Below, in pieces: positions 51,174 to 59,022 of a stretch of 64,000 nucleotides of DNA. Every line of letters begins with the position of its first letter. The stretch's first letter is position 1. The translations under genes and the position numbers were made by a program. The DNA lies in the NCBI GenBank assembly GCA_937901745.1, contig CALGSZ010000055.1, positions 1-64,000 on the forward strand. The letters run 5' to 3'. This stretch comes from an uncultured Chloroflexota bacterium. Lineage in GTDB: Bacteria; Chloroflexota; Chloroflexia; Thermomicrobiales; UBA6265. The notes beneath the pieces are model-generated. The model had not been told where the DNA came from. It was given only the letters and a program-made list of their open reading frames with translations, and did no database searches.

Positions 51174-52754
51174 TTATGTCCACCGTGAGACTGAAGAGCC
51201 GGCCAGCACGGTTGACGGCTGGTGCAGCTCGATCTTGCTCAGCGCGTCGATGTAGGCGCGGGCGCTCGCCTCGACGATGTCGGTCGCGAGCCCGTGCCCG
51301 GTGTACAGCTCGCCATCCTTCGCGCGGACCCGAACGTGGACCTGCCCTTGAGCATCTTCGCCGGGCGTCACAGCCTCGACGTTGTAATACTCCAGCTCAG
51401 CCGTGATGCCAGTGGCAGCGTCGATCGCTTTGAAGAGCGCGTCAACCGGGCCGTTGCCCTCCGCCTCGCCCACAAGGCGCTGTTCGCCGTGGGCCAGCAC
51501 GACAGAGGCGCTGGCGGGTTCGTTGCTGGCGATATCGACGCGCCACTGAACGAGCTGGAAGGTGTCGTCGTCGAGATCGAGCTGATTCTTGACCAGCGCG
51601 ATCAGGTCCGCCGCCGTCACCTTCTTCTTCTTGTCCGCCAGCTCGAGGAACCGCAGATAGGCTGCCTCCAGCTGCTCCTCGTCCAGCTTGATGCCAAGCT
51701 CGGCCAGCGACGCGCGGAAACCGGCCCGGCCGGAGTGCTTGCCGACGACCAAGCGCGTGCCTTCCCAACCGACATCCTGCGGGTTGATGATCTCGTAGGT
51801 CGTGCGCTCCTTGAGCATCCCGTCTTGGTGGATGCCGGCCTCGTGCGCGAAGGCATTCGCCCCAACGATGGCCTTATTGACCTGGACCTGAAGGCCGGTG
51901 ATCCCACTGACGAGCCGGCTGGTCGGCACGATCCGCTCCTTGCGGATGTTCGTGTAGGCGCCGCCGAACTGATCGGCACGCGTCGCCAGCGCCATTACCA
52001 CCTCTTCCAGCGCGGTGTTGCCGGCCCGCTCGCCGATCCCGTTGATCGTGACTTCCACCTGCCGCGCCCCGGCACGAACCGCGGAAAGGGTGTTCGCCGT
52101 GCCCATGCCAAGGTCGTTGTGGCAGTGCACCGAGATGATGATGTCGTCGATGCCGGGGATCCGCTCCTGCAGATAGGTGATCAGCTTCGCGTACTCGTCT
52201 GGCGTCGTGTAGCCAACCGTGTCCGGCACGTTGATCGTCGTCGCCCCGGCTTCAATCGCCCGCGTGAAGACCTGGACTAGATAGTCCCAATCGCTGCGAG
52301 TCGCGTCCTCGGCCGAGAATTCGACGTCCTCGACGAAGCTCTTCGCCAGCGCGACCATCTCACCGACGCGGTCCAGCACCTCCTCCCGGGACATCCGCAA
52401 CTTGTGCTTGAGGTGGATGTCCGATGTCGCGATGAAGGTGTGGATCCGCGCCTGCTCGGCCGGCTCGATCGCGCGGGCGCATTGCTCGATGTCCTGCCGG
52501 TTCGCTCGCGCGAGTCCCGCGACCTTCGCCCCCTTCACGCGGCTCGCGATCAGCTTGACAGCTTCGAAGTCACCCGGCGACGCGGCGGGGAATCCCGCTT
52601 CGATGATGTCCACGCCCAGCTCGACGAGCGCGTCCGCGACTTCCAGCTTCTCCTCGACCGTCATCGTCGCGCCGGGAGACTGCTCACCGTCTCGCAGCGT
52701 GGTATCGAAGACCCAGATCCTGCGTCCCGCTACGGCGGGCTCCTTGTCAGTCAT
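51174..52754 (-). CDS. leuA: 2-isopropylmalate synthase
   Basis: A 526-residue enzyme. The TIM barrel (about 10-290) has FDTTLRDGEQSPGATM, the HCHNDLGMGTANTLSAVRAGA metal motif and INGIGERAGNT. Linker domains follow, and the C-terminal allosteric domain (about 390-515) binds leucine in relatives (ASVVLAHGEQRL, AVTPGEDAQGQVHVRV). ATG with GAGGAG upstream. Commits 2-oxoisovalerate to leucine. Confidence 0.96.
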   Translation of the reverse strand: MTDKEPAVAGRRIWVFDTTLRDGEQSPGATMTVEEKLEVADALVELGVDIIEAGFPAASPGDFEAVKLIASRVKGAKVAGLARANRQDIEQCARAIEPAEQARIHTFIATSDIHLKHKLRMSREEVLDRVGEMVALAKSFVEDVEFSAEDATRSDWDYLVQVFTRAIEAGATTINVPDTVGYTTPDEYAKLITYLQERIPGIDDIIISVHCHNDLGMGTANTLSAVRAGARQVEVTINGIGERAGNTALEEVVMALATRADQFGGAYTNIRKERIVPTSRLVSGITGLQVQVNKAIVGANAFAHEAGIHQDGMLKERTTYEIINPQDVGWEGTRLVVGKHSGRAGFRASLAELGIKLDEEQLEAAYLRFLELADKKKKVTAADLIALVKNQLDLDDDTFQLVQWRVDIASNEPASASVVLAHGEQRLVGEAEGNGPVDALFKAIDAATGITAELEYYNVEAVTPGEDAQGQVHVRVRAKDGELYTGHGLATDIVEASARAYIDALSKIELHQPSTVLAGSSVSRWT

Positions 52755-52836
52755 TGCTTTTCTCCTCAGGCGACAGGCGACCGACCTCAGGCGATGACGG
52801 TGCGAGCGAGGATACCGTCGGCGTGCCGCCTGTCCG

Positions 52837-53847
52837 CTACTCTGAAACCGCCCTTGGGTGCAAGAACGGCATCATCTCACGCAGCTGCTTGCCAACCTGC
52901 TCGATCAGCGTGTTGGCGTGCTCCTCGCGCAGCCGCATGAAATTCTTCCGACCAGTCTCGTTTTCCTCGATCCAGCCCTTGGCCCATGAGCCATCCTGGA
53001 TCGCAGTCAGCAGCTCCTTCATGGTCTGCTTGACGTGATCGTCGACGATCTTCGGCCCGGCGGTGTAGTCGCCGTACTCAGCCGTATCGCTGACCGAGTA
53101 CCGCATGTAGGACAACCCGCCGACATAGAAGAGATCGACGATCAGCTTCAGCTCGTGGAGGCACTCGAAGTACGCGATCTCTGGCTGGTAACCAGCCTCG
53201 ACCAGCGTGTTGAACGCCGCCTCCACCAGGTGCGAGACACCGCCGCAGAGGACGGTCTGCTCGCCGAAGAGGTCCGTTTCCGTCTCTTCCTTGAACGTCG
53301 TCTCAAGGACGCCGGCGCGCGTCGAGCCGAGGCCCTTCGCATACGCCAGCGCCACCTCCTTTGCCTTGCCCGAAGCGTCCTGGTGAACCGCCAGGAGCGC
53401 CGGTACGCCGACACCCTCTTGATAGAGCTCCCGCAGCCGGTGGCCGGGGCTCTTCGGAGCAATCATCGATACGTCAACATCCTTCGGCGGAACGATCAAC
53501 TCATAGCGGATGTTGAAGCCATGGGCGAACATCAATGTCTTGCCCGCCTTCATGTGCGGAGCAATCGATTCGTCGTAGATCTTCTTCTGCGTCTGGTCGG
53601 GAGTGACCACCATAATGACGTCGGCTTCGCTCGCCGCGTCGGATACTGACACGACGCGGAACCCGTCCGCGCGGGCCTTGTCCCGGCTCTTGCTTCCCTC
53701 GTGCAAGCCGACGATCACATTAAGACCCGAGTCACGCAAGTTCTGCGCGTGCGCATGGCCCTGGCTGCCGTAGCCGATCACCGCGATCGTCTTGCCAAGC
53801 AGCGGCTCCAAGCTCGCATCACGGTCGTAGTAAATCGTCGCGGGCAC
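52837..53847 (-). CDS. ilvC: Ketol-acid reductoisomerase
   Basis: A 336-residue class I enzyme: VIGYGSQGHAHAQNLRDSG (NADPH loop), MIAPKSPGHRLRELYQEGVG, TFKEETETDLFGEQTVLCGG (Mg2+ acids) and SDTAEYGDY. GTG start with GAGGGAG upstream. It catalyses the second common step to Val, Leu and Ile. Confidence 0.97.
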   Translation of the reverse strand: MPATIYYDRDASLEPLLGKTIAVIGYGSQGHAHAQNLRDSGLNVIVGLHEGSKSRDKARADGFRVVSVSDAASEADVIMVVTPDQTQKKIYDESIAPHMKAGKTLMFAHGFNIRYELIVPPKDVDVSMIAPKSPGHRLRELYQEGVGVPALLAVHQDASGKAKEVALAYAKGLGSTRAGVLETTFKEETETDLFGEQTVLCGGVSHLVEAAFNTLVEAGYQPEIAYFECLHELKLIVDLFYVGGLSYMRYSVSDTAEYGDYTAGPKIVDDHVKQTMKELLTAIQDGSWAKGWIEENETGRKNFMRLREEHANTLIEQVGKQLREMMPFLHPRAVSE

Positions 53848-53930
53848 TAGCTCACTCCCTCATTTGCCCCGGGCAATGGCCCAGGTTTCCGAAAACCTCA
53901 ACGCTTCGTAGCGGAACGATACCCGATCGC

Positions 53931-54473
53931 TCAATCCGCGGCGAACACCTCCGAGCGCTCGCTCACCGACGTGCCCTTGCCGCCCACCGCGTGACCACCG
54001 CGGGTCATCGCGATCGCGCCGGTGCGGACAAGTTCGCGGATACCGAACGGGCGAAGCATCGCCAACAGGTTGTCGATCTTCTCCCCAGACCCGACCAGCT
54101 CCAGGATCAACGTCGAGGGGCTCGCGTCCACGATCCGCGCGTCAAAGATCTGGGCGATCAGCATGATCTCCTGCCGGTGCTGCGGCTTCGCCGCCACCTT
54201 GATCAACGCCATCTCGTGCGAGATCACCGGCAGGTCCGTCACGTCTGTGACCTTGAGCACCTCGAGCAGTTTGTAGAGCTGCTTGCCCGCTTGCTCCACC
54301 TCGAGATCGTCCCCCATCACGACGAGCGTGATTCGGGACACCCCTGGCTGCTCGGAGTGGCCGACCGTGATCGAGTCGATATTGAAGGAACGCCGCCGCA
54401 TCAGGGAGACGACCCGGTTGAGGACCCCGGGGTGATCTTCCACTAGCACGACGAGCGTATGTGGTCGCTTCAT
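53931..54473 (-). CDS. ilvN: Acetolactate synthase small (regulatory) subunit
   Basis: A 180-residue protein with an N-terminal ACT domain (HTLVVLVEDHPGVLNRVVSLMRRRSFNIDS) and a C-terminal ALS_ss_C domain. It confers valine feedback on IlvB. ATG has AGGAG upstream. 116 bases after ilvB. Confidence 0.96.
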   Translation of the reverse strand: MKRPHTLVVLVEDHPGVLNRVVSLMRRRSFNIDSITVGHSEQPGVSRITLVVMGDDLEVEQAGKQLYKLLEVLKVTDVTDLPVISHEMALIKVAAKPQHRQEIMLIAQIFDARIVDASPSTLILELVGSGEKIDNLLAMLRPFGIRELVRTGAIAMTRGGHAVGGKGTSVSERSEVFAAD

Positions 54474-54589
54474 TGCTGTGCTCCTGGTGAGGCGACCGTA
54501 TTCTCGCCTCGGGAGGGTTCAGCCCCTCCTGCAAATTTCACTGGGTGGCGTCGCGCCCTCCCCAATCAGGTTCCGCAAATTGGTATCGA

Positions 54590-56356
54590 TCAATGGTCCT
54601 CGAACCGGTGCAGCATCATGTCCGAATTGCTGGCGCCCGGCGGAACGATCGGCCAAACATTGGCCTCCGGCTCGATCACAAAGTCGATGATCACCGTCCC
54701 GTTGATGCTGCGCGCCTTCTCGATCGCCGGCCGAATCTCCTCATCCTTGCGGACGCGCAGCCCGGTCAAACCGTAGGCATCGGCGAGCTTGAGCAGATCC
54801 GGCCCATTGATCTCGACTTCCGAGTAGTTCTTGTTGTGGAAAAGGTCCTGCCACTGGCGGACCATGCCCAAATAGCCGTTGTTGATGACGGCGATCTTGA
54901 TATCGAGACCTTCCTGGACGATCGTCGCCAGCTCGTTCATCGACATCTGGAACCCACCGTCGCCGACGATCGCCCAGACCTCCAGATCTGGCCGCCCGAT
55001 CTTGGCGCCGATCGCCGCCGGCAGCCCATAGCCCATCGTGCCCAGGCCGCCAGACGTCAGCCAGCGGTTCGGGTGGTTCAGTCCGAGGTACTGCGCGGCC
55101 CACATCTGGTGCTGGCCGACATCGGTGGCATAGATCGCCTCGCCGTTGGTCGCTTCCGCGATCGCCCGGATGATCGAGTACGGCTCCGGCCACTCGGGGT
55201 GGTTCTCCAGCGCCGCTTCCAGCACCCTATTCCGTTGCGAATCGATCCAGGAGAGCCAATCCGGATAGGTCCGGTGCTGCACCTCCGGGATCAGGAGCTT
55301 CAGCGCCTCGCGCGCGTCGCCCACGACCGGAACATCCGTCCGGACGTTCTTTCCGATCTCGGCGGGATCGATGTCGACGTGAATAATCTTCGCCTTCGGC
55401 GCAAAGCCGGAGACCTTACCGGTCGCCCGGTCGTCGAAGCGAGCGCCGATGTTGATGAGCAGGTCGCACTCTTCGAGCGCCTTGTTGACGTGCCGGTGAC
55501 CGTGCATCCCCATCAGGCCGAGCGCGAGCGGGTGCGACTCTGGGAACGAGCCCTGGCCGAGGAGCGTGAAGATGACCGGAATGCCGGTGCGCTCGACGAA
55601 GAGCGCGAAGACATCCTCGGCTCCGCTGAGCAGGATGCCATGCCCCGCCATGATCAGCGGTCGCTTCGCGGAATTGATCAACTCCGCCGCCAGCCGCACC
55701 TGCTTCATGTTCGGCACGATCGTCGGCTGGTAGCCGCGCCGGTGGGGCGTCGGCGCCGGCTCGTACCGCGCGGAAGCCAGGAAAAGATCCTTTGGGATAT
55801 CGACGAGGACCGGGCCTGGCCGCCCGCTGCGCGCCAGGTAGAACGCCTCCTTGATCGTCGGCGCGATGTCCTCAATGCGCCGGACCAGGTAATTGTGCTT
55901 GGTGATCGGCAGAGTGATGCCGGTGATGTCCGTTTCCTGGAAGGCATCCCGCCCGATCATCGGCTGCACCACCTGACCGGTGATCGCAACCAACGGCACC
56001 GAATCGAGCTGCGCGTTGGCGAGTCCGGTGACCAGGTTGGTCGCACCCGGTCCGGAGGTGGCGATGCAGACGCCCACCTTGCCCGTGGCGCGGGCGTAGC
56101 CATCCGCCGCCAGGGCCGCCCACTGCTCGAAGCGGACCAGGACATGGTGGAAGCCAGCCCGCGGCAGCGCATCGTAGAGCGGAATCACCGCGCCGCCGGG
56201 GTAGCCGAAGACGACATCCACCCCTTCCGCTTCCAGTGCCTTACACGTGATTTCGGCACCGGTCAGCACCGGCCGCTCGGCAGGCTCTCCTTCCTCGCCG
56301 TGGTGTCCATTCAGCGTTGCTGGGCGCGTAGCCTTGCCTGAGACTGTCGTTGCCAT
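54590..56356 (-). CDS. ilvB: Acetolactate synthase large subunit
   Basis: A 588-residue ThDP enzyme: GVDVVFGYPGGAVIPLYDAL, the catalytic Glu in VRFEQWAALAADGYARATG, and the ThDP motif from GDGGFQMSMNELATI to NNGYLGMVRQWQ. The common GAAH after the Glu-Gln is WAAL here. ATG at 56356 has GGGGG about 8 bases upstream; the ATG at 56401 is inside the attenuator region. First structural gene of ilvBNC-leuACDB. Confidence 0.97.
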   Translation of the reverse strand: MATTVSGKATRPATLNGHHGEEGEPAERPVLTGAEITCKALEAEGVDVVFGYPGGAVIPLYDALPRAGFHHVLVRFEQWAALAADGYARATGKVGVCIATSGPGATNLVTGLANAQLDSVPLVAITGQVVQPMIGRDAFQETDITGITLPITKHNYLVRRIEDIAPTIKEAFYLARSGRPGPVLVDIPKDLFLASARYEPAPTPHRRGYQPTIVPNMKQVRLAAELINSAKRPLIMAGHGILLSGAEDVFALFVERTGIPVIFTLLGQGSFPESHPLALGLMGMHGHRHVNKALEECDLLINIGARFDDRATGKVSGFAPKAKIIHVDIDPAEIGKNVRTDVPVVGDAREALKLLIPEVQHRTYPDWLSWIDSQRNRVLEAALENHPEWPEPYSIIRAIAEATNGEAIYATDVGQHQMWAAQYLGLNHPNRWLTSGGLGTMGYGLPAAIGAKIGRPDLEVWAIVGDGGFQMSMNELATIVQEGLDIKIAVINNGYLGMVRQWQDLFHNKNYSEVEINGPDLLKLADAYGLTGLRVRKDEEIRPAIEKARSINGTVIIDFVIEPEANVWPIVPPGASNSDMMLHRFEDH

Positions 56357-56405
56357 CTTCGTGCCCCCATTTCCGCGCCCTTGCGCGTTCTCAGCCCCCA
56401 TGAAA

Positions 56406-56437
56406 GAGAGGCCCCCCGCTTGGTCGGGAGGCCTCTC
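56406..56437 (-). terminator. Attenuator hairpin of the ilv-leu operon
   Basis: GAGAGGCC (56406-56413) pairs with GGCCTCTC (56430-56437), extended after a mismatch by four G-C pairs. On the minus strand UCUUUC follows. It lies 36 bases after the leader-peptide stop and 50 bases before ilvB, the expected place for an attenuator. Confidence 0.7.
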
Positions 56438-56473
56438 ACTGTGCGATTCGAATTTGGTTTGTCGTCGCTGCGC

Positions 56474-56563
56474 TTACGCGCTTATTCGGCCCCCACGACC
56501 GCATACGCTCCCTCCCGGGAGCGTAATAAGTACGAGGGCGATAATGGAGACGTAGCGCAGCAT
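56474..56563 (-). CDS. Branched-chain amino acid leader peptide (ilv attenuator)
   Basis: A 29-codon frame beginning MLRYVSIIALVLITL, in which 9 of residues 5-15 except S6, A9 and T14 are Ile, Val or Leu; it then reads PGGSVCGRGGRISA and stops. The C-terminal half resembles the E. coli ilv leader end (CGAALGRG). A hairpin (ACGCTCCC/GGGAGCGT, 56505-56524) overlaps the end of the control region, and the terminator follows. Ribosome stalling at starved codons would prevent the terminator. Ribosome site is modest (GAGGG). Confidence 0.85.
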   Translation of the reverse strand: MLRYVSIIALVLITLPGGSVCGRGGRISA

Positions 56564-56618
56564 GATGATCAGGAACCCTCAAGACGCGTCCACGCACGAT
56601 CTCGGCGTGCCGAGTCGC

Positions 56619-56648
56619 ATGATAGGCGGCAATGAGAATTGCTGTCAA
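56619..56648 (-). promoter_or_regulatory. Promoter of ilvBNC-leuACDB
   Basis: On the minus strand TTGACA (56648-56643) and TATCAT (56624-56619) with an 18-base spacer. Predicted start near 56612, about 50 bases before the leader peptide. Confidence 0.88.
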
Positions 56649-56743
56649 CCCGTTGCGCGTTCTTTCACCGGTTTGTCCTACCCTTAGGCAATTGCGAGCG
56701 TTGGTTACGCTCCCGCGGTTCGACAACAAGGAGGTCACACCCC

Positions 56744-57652
56744 ATGTCCGGTCTGCCCCAGTCCTCGCTCTTGCCCGATGTCCTCGTCTCCACGGAATGG
56801 CTTGCCGATCATCTCGGCACCAATGGGCTCGCAATCGTGGATATCCGTGGGTACGTCAAGTCGTATGACCTGGGCGGCGGCCACCAACGCGCCGACTATC
56901 TCGCGGCCCGCGACGAGTACGACGCCGGCCACATCCCCGGCTCCGTATACGTCGATTGGACGGTCGACATCGTCGATCCGGACAACCCGGTCAAGGTCCA
57001 GATCGCGCCGCCCGACCGCTTCGCGGAGGCGATGGCCAGCCGAGGCATCGGCGACGATACCGATGTCGTCATCGTCGACCACACCGGCGGTCATTTCGCG
57101 ACGCGCCTCTGGTGGGCGCTGCGCTACTACGGGCACGACCGGGCAGCCGTCCTCGACGGAGGCTTCAACAAGTGGCAGCGCGAAGGCCGGCCGCTCACGA
57201 CCGAGGTTCCGACGCCGCAGCGCGCCTCCTTCACGCCGCGCCCGCGGCCCGAACTCCGGGTCGAGGTCGATGACGTGGTGCGGCTCCTGGAGAAGCCGGA
57301 AGCCCTAATTGTCGATGCTCGCGACGCCGCGACGTACCGAGGCGAAACTTGGCGCGGGAGCCGCAAGGGTCATATCCCGACGGCAGTCAGCATCCCGGCT
57401 AAGAACCTCGTCAACGAGGACGGGACATGGAAGGCTGTCCCGGAGCTGAAGCGCATTCTAGAGGAGGGCGGCGTGCGGCCTGACCAGCGAGTCGTCGCTT
57501 ACTGCAACGGCGGCGTCACCGCGACCGCCGTCCTCTTCGCGCTCCACCGAGCCGGGCACAGCGCCTACGCGAACTACGACGGCTCCTGGAACGAATGGGG
57601 CGAGCGCCCAGACCTGCCGACCGAAACTGGGGACGTGACCGCCAAGGACTGA
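56744..57652 (+). CDS. Two-domain rhodanese (sulfurtransferase)
   Basis: A 302-residue protein with two rhodanese domains. The first (about 10-135) lacks the Cys (VIVDHTGGHFAT), and the second (about 165-295) carries the active-site Cys in VVAYCNGGVTATAVLFAL. The loop CNGGVTA differs from both CRKGVTA (thiosulfate sulfurtransferase) and CGSGVTA (3-mercaptopyruvate type). It transfers sulfur from a donor to cyanide or another thiol. ATG at 56744 with AAGGAGGT 8 bases upstream. It diverges from the ilv operon. Confidence 0.93.
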   Translation: MSGLPQSSLLPDVLVSTEWLADHLGTNGLAIVDIRGYVKSYDLGGGHQRADYLAARDEYDAGHIPGSVYVDWTVDIVDPDNPVKVQIAPPDRFAEAMASRGIGDDTDVVIVDHTGGHFATRLWWALRYYGHDRAAVLDGGFNKWQREGRPLTTEVPTPQRASFTPRPRPELRVEVDDVVRLLEKPEALIVDARDAATYRGETWRGSRKGHIPTAVSIPAKNLVNEDGTWKAVPELKRILEEGGVRPDQRVVAYCNGGVTATAVLFALHRAGHSAYANYDGSWNEWGERPDLPTETGDVTAKD

Positions 57653-57720
57653 AGTGGCACTTATCCACAAAACGGCAGCGCCGGATTGTTCGGTTCTGAA
57701 ACCAGTAGCAAATCTATGAT

Positions 57721-57747
57721 GCCCGGCCGGACATTGCCGGACCGGGC
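57721..57747. terminator. Hairpin between the rhodanese gene and a convergent pseudogene
   Basis: GCCCGG-CCGG pairs with CCGG-A-CCGGGC around acattg (10 bp, one bulge). Both strands are AT-rich after it but without a T-run, so termination is possible in either direction. Confidence 0.45.
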
Positions 57748-57752
57748 ACGAC

Positions 57753-58148
57753 TTATTCTTTGTCACCGCTTTCGACGGCCATCACGCGAACGAGAACTTC
57801 GCTATTGTGAACCAAATTGTCCTCGCCATCTGTGGCCATCTCTGCAGGCAAGGGCTCGGTCGCGACGCTTATCAACCAGTCGGCGATGCCAGGCACCTAA
57901 GCTTGTGACGCGACGTACACGACGCTCCACCGGAACATTTCGTCGTCGGGAATGGAATCGTAGAGTTGGCGAGCAGTCTCCAACACGTCGCTCGACCTCC
58001 GTAGTTCGTCAATGGCCGCGCTAAAGCGCTCGTCTGAACCGTTGAACGCCTGTTCGATACACGCGAGAAAAAGCGCGGTAGTGGGATCAGGAATTGAGAA
58101 AGAAGACGGAGATGGTACTGCCTCCACGCGATCGTGGCCGTTCTGCAT
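57753..58148 (-). pseudogene. Unknown gene interrupted by an in-frame TAG
   Basis: ATG at 58148 with GGGAGGA 5 bases upstream starts a 131-codon frame (MQNGHDRVEAVPSPSSFSI...). An in-frame TAG occurs at 57899-57897 after WSVVYVASQA, and the same frame then continues with VPGIADWLISVATEPLP to a natural TAA at 57753. The downstream part is protein-like, so one nonsense mutation (for example from AAG or CAG) is the likely cause. No family recognised; a helical, HEAT-like character is possible. Base composition is lower in GC than the neighbours, suggesting transfer. Confidence 0.65.
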
Positions 58149-58618
58149 CGAGTCCTCCCACGGCAAATTTGGCGCAGTGAATACCTGTAACCGCATTTCT
58201 GCCCTGAGCATCTGGCTAGAATCGCCAACCATGGCATCTACATGGACGGGGCAACCAACCGCGCGGTAGATTGCTAGGGAGAGTAGCGATGGACGTGGAA
58301 ATGTGCATCCTGAGAATGAATGACAATTCGCCGAGTTCGTCTAGGAATGAGGTAGTCCCTGTCTAGTACGACACGGTTAGTGAGGGGATACGTTAAGTGC
58401 AACTGCGAAAGCAGCAGTACGACCTCGCCCCGAAGGCTAAGCGACTCGAAGCACGGCATTCGGCGAGTCGAACCTGCAAAATCGAAGACCGAGGACGAAT
58501 CCTCGGCAAGCCTATCGAGTACGAGCTCCACGCCAGTCAGTAAGTGCGGTCCCTGCCGTGAAAACTCGTGACCACTTCGTCGCGGCAACGGAGAGCGAAT
58601 TGGGGATCAGAGAACGAC
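58149..58618. other. Lower-GC intergenic patch with one doubtful ORF
   Basis: Nothing is certain here. A minus-strand frame at 58274-58588 starts with TTG and encodes 104 residues (AEDSSSVFDFAGSTRR, VVLLLSQLHLTYPLTN); it could be a remnant or a small gene, but has no family or good ribosome site. The patch sits next to a tRNA cluster, a frequent site for foreign DNA. Confidence 0.4.
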
Positions 58619-58652
58619 GAAGCCGGGGACGATTGCTCGCTTCCCCGGCTTC
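58619..58652 (-). terminator. Terminator of the Leu-Val-Phe tRNA operon
   Basis: GAAGCCGGGGA and TCCCCGGCTTC form an 11-bp stem around a 12-base loop, 32 bases downstream of tRNA-Phe on the minus strand, followed by GTCGTTCTC. Strong stem, weak U-tract. Confidence 0.65.
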
Positions 58653-58683
58653 ACTGCTGCCGTTGCTCTGCACCAACTTGAGG

Positions 58684-58756
58684 TGCCAAGGGTCGGACTC
58701 GAACCGACGACCGCACGATTTTCAGTCGTGAGCTCTACCAGCTGAGCTACCTTGGC
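58684..58756 (-). tRNA. tRNA-Phe (anticodon GAA)
   Basis: The acceptor GCCAAGG pairs with CCTTGGC, the anticodon stem CACGA/TCGTG has the loop CTGAAAA (anticodon GAA), and the T-stem GTCGG/CCGAC is perfect. CCA is not encoded. It is a ligand for the T-box at 6309. Confidence 0.95.
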
Positions 58757-58781
58757 GAGGTTCTCTGCTGTCGGGCGGAGC

Positions 58782-58857
58782 TGGTGGGCGATAGAGGGCT
58801 CGAACCTCTGACATCCACGGTGTAAACGTGGCGCTCTCCCAGCTGAGCTAATCGCCC
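58782..58857 (-). tRNA. tRNA-Val (anticodon TAC)
   Basis: The acceptor GGGCGAT pairs with ATCGCCC, the anticodon stem CCACG/CGTGG has the loop TTTACAC (anticodon TAC), and CCA is encoded. Confidence 0.95.
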
Positions 58858-58869
58858 GCTGCGCATCGG

Positions 58870-58955
58870 TGCCCAGGAAGGGATTTGAACCCCCACGACC
58901 GTTAATGGTCACTAGCCCCTCAAGCTAGCGCGTCTGCCAATTCCGCCACCTGGGC
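58870..58955 (-). tRNA. tRNA-Leu (anticodon GAG)
   Basis: Class II tRNA with an acceptor GCCCAGG/CCTGGGC, anticodon stem CTAGC/GCTAG with loop TTGAGGG (anticodon GAG), and a long variable arm (TGACCATTAACGGTCG). First gene of the Leu-Val-Phe cluster. Confidence 0.95.
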
Positions 58956-59022
58956 ATGGTGCCGTATGGCAACCGGAATTATAGTCGGGCGCGTGTCCAA
59001 TCGTCAACGCGACCAATGACCT

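Noticed and set aside
54545..56341. A 598-codon plus-strand frame opposite ilvB
   Set aside because: Composition (Arg, Asp, Leu) and lack of motifs mark it as the mirror of ilvB codon bias.
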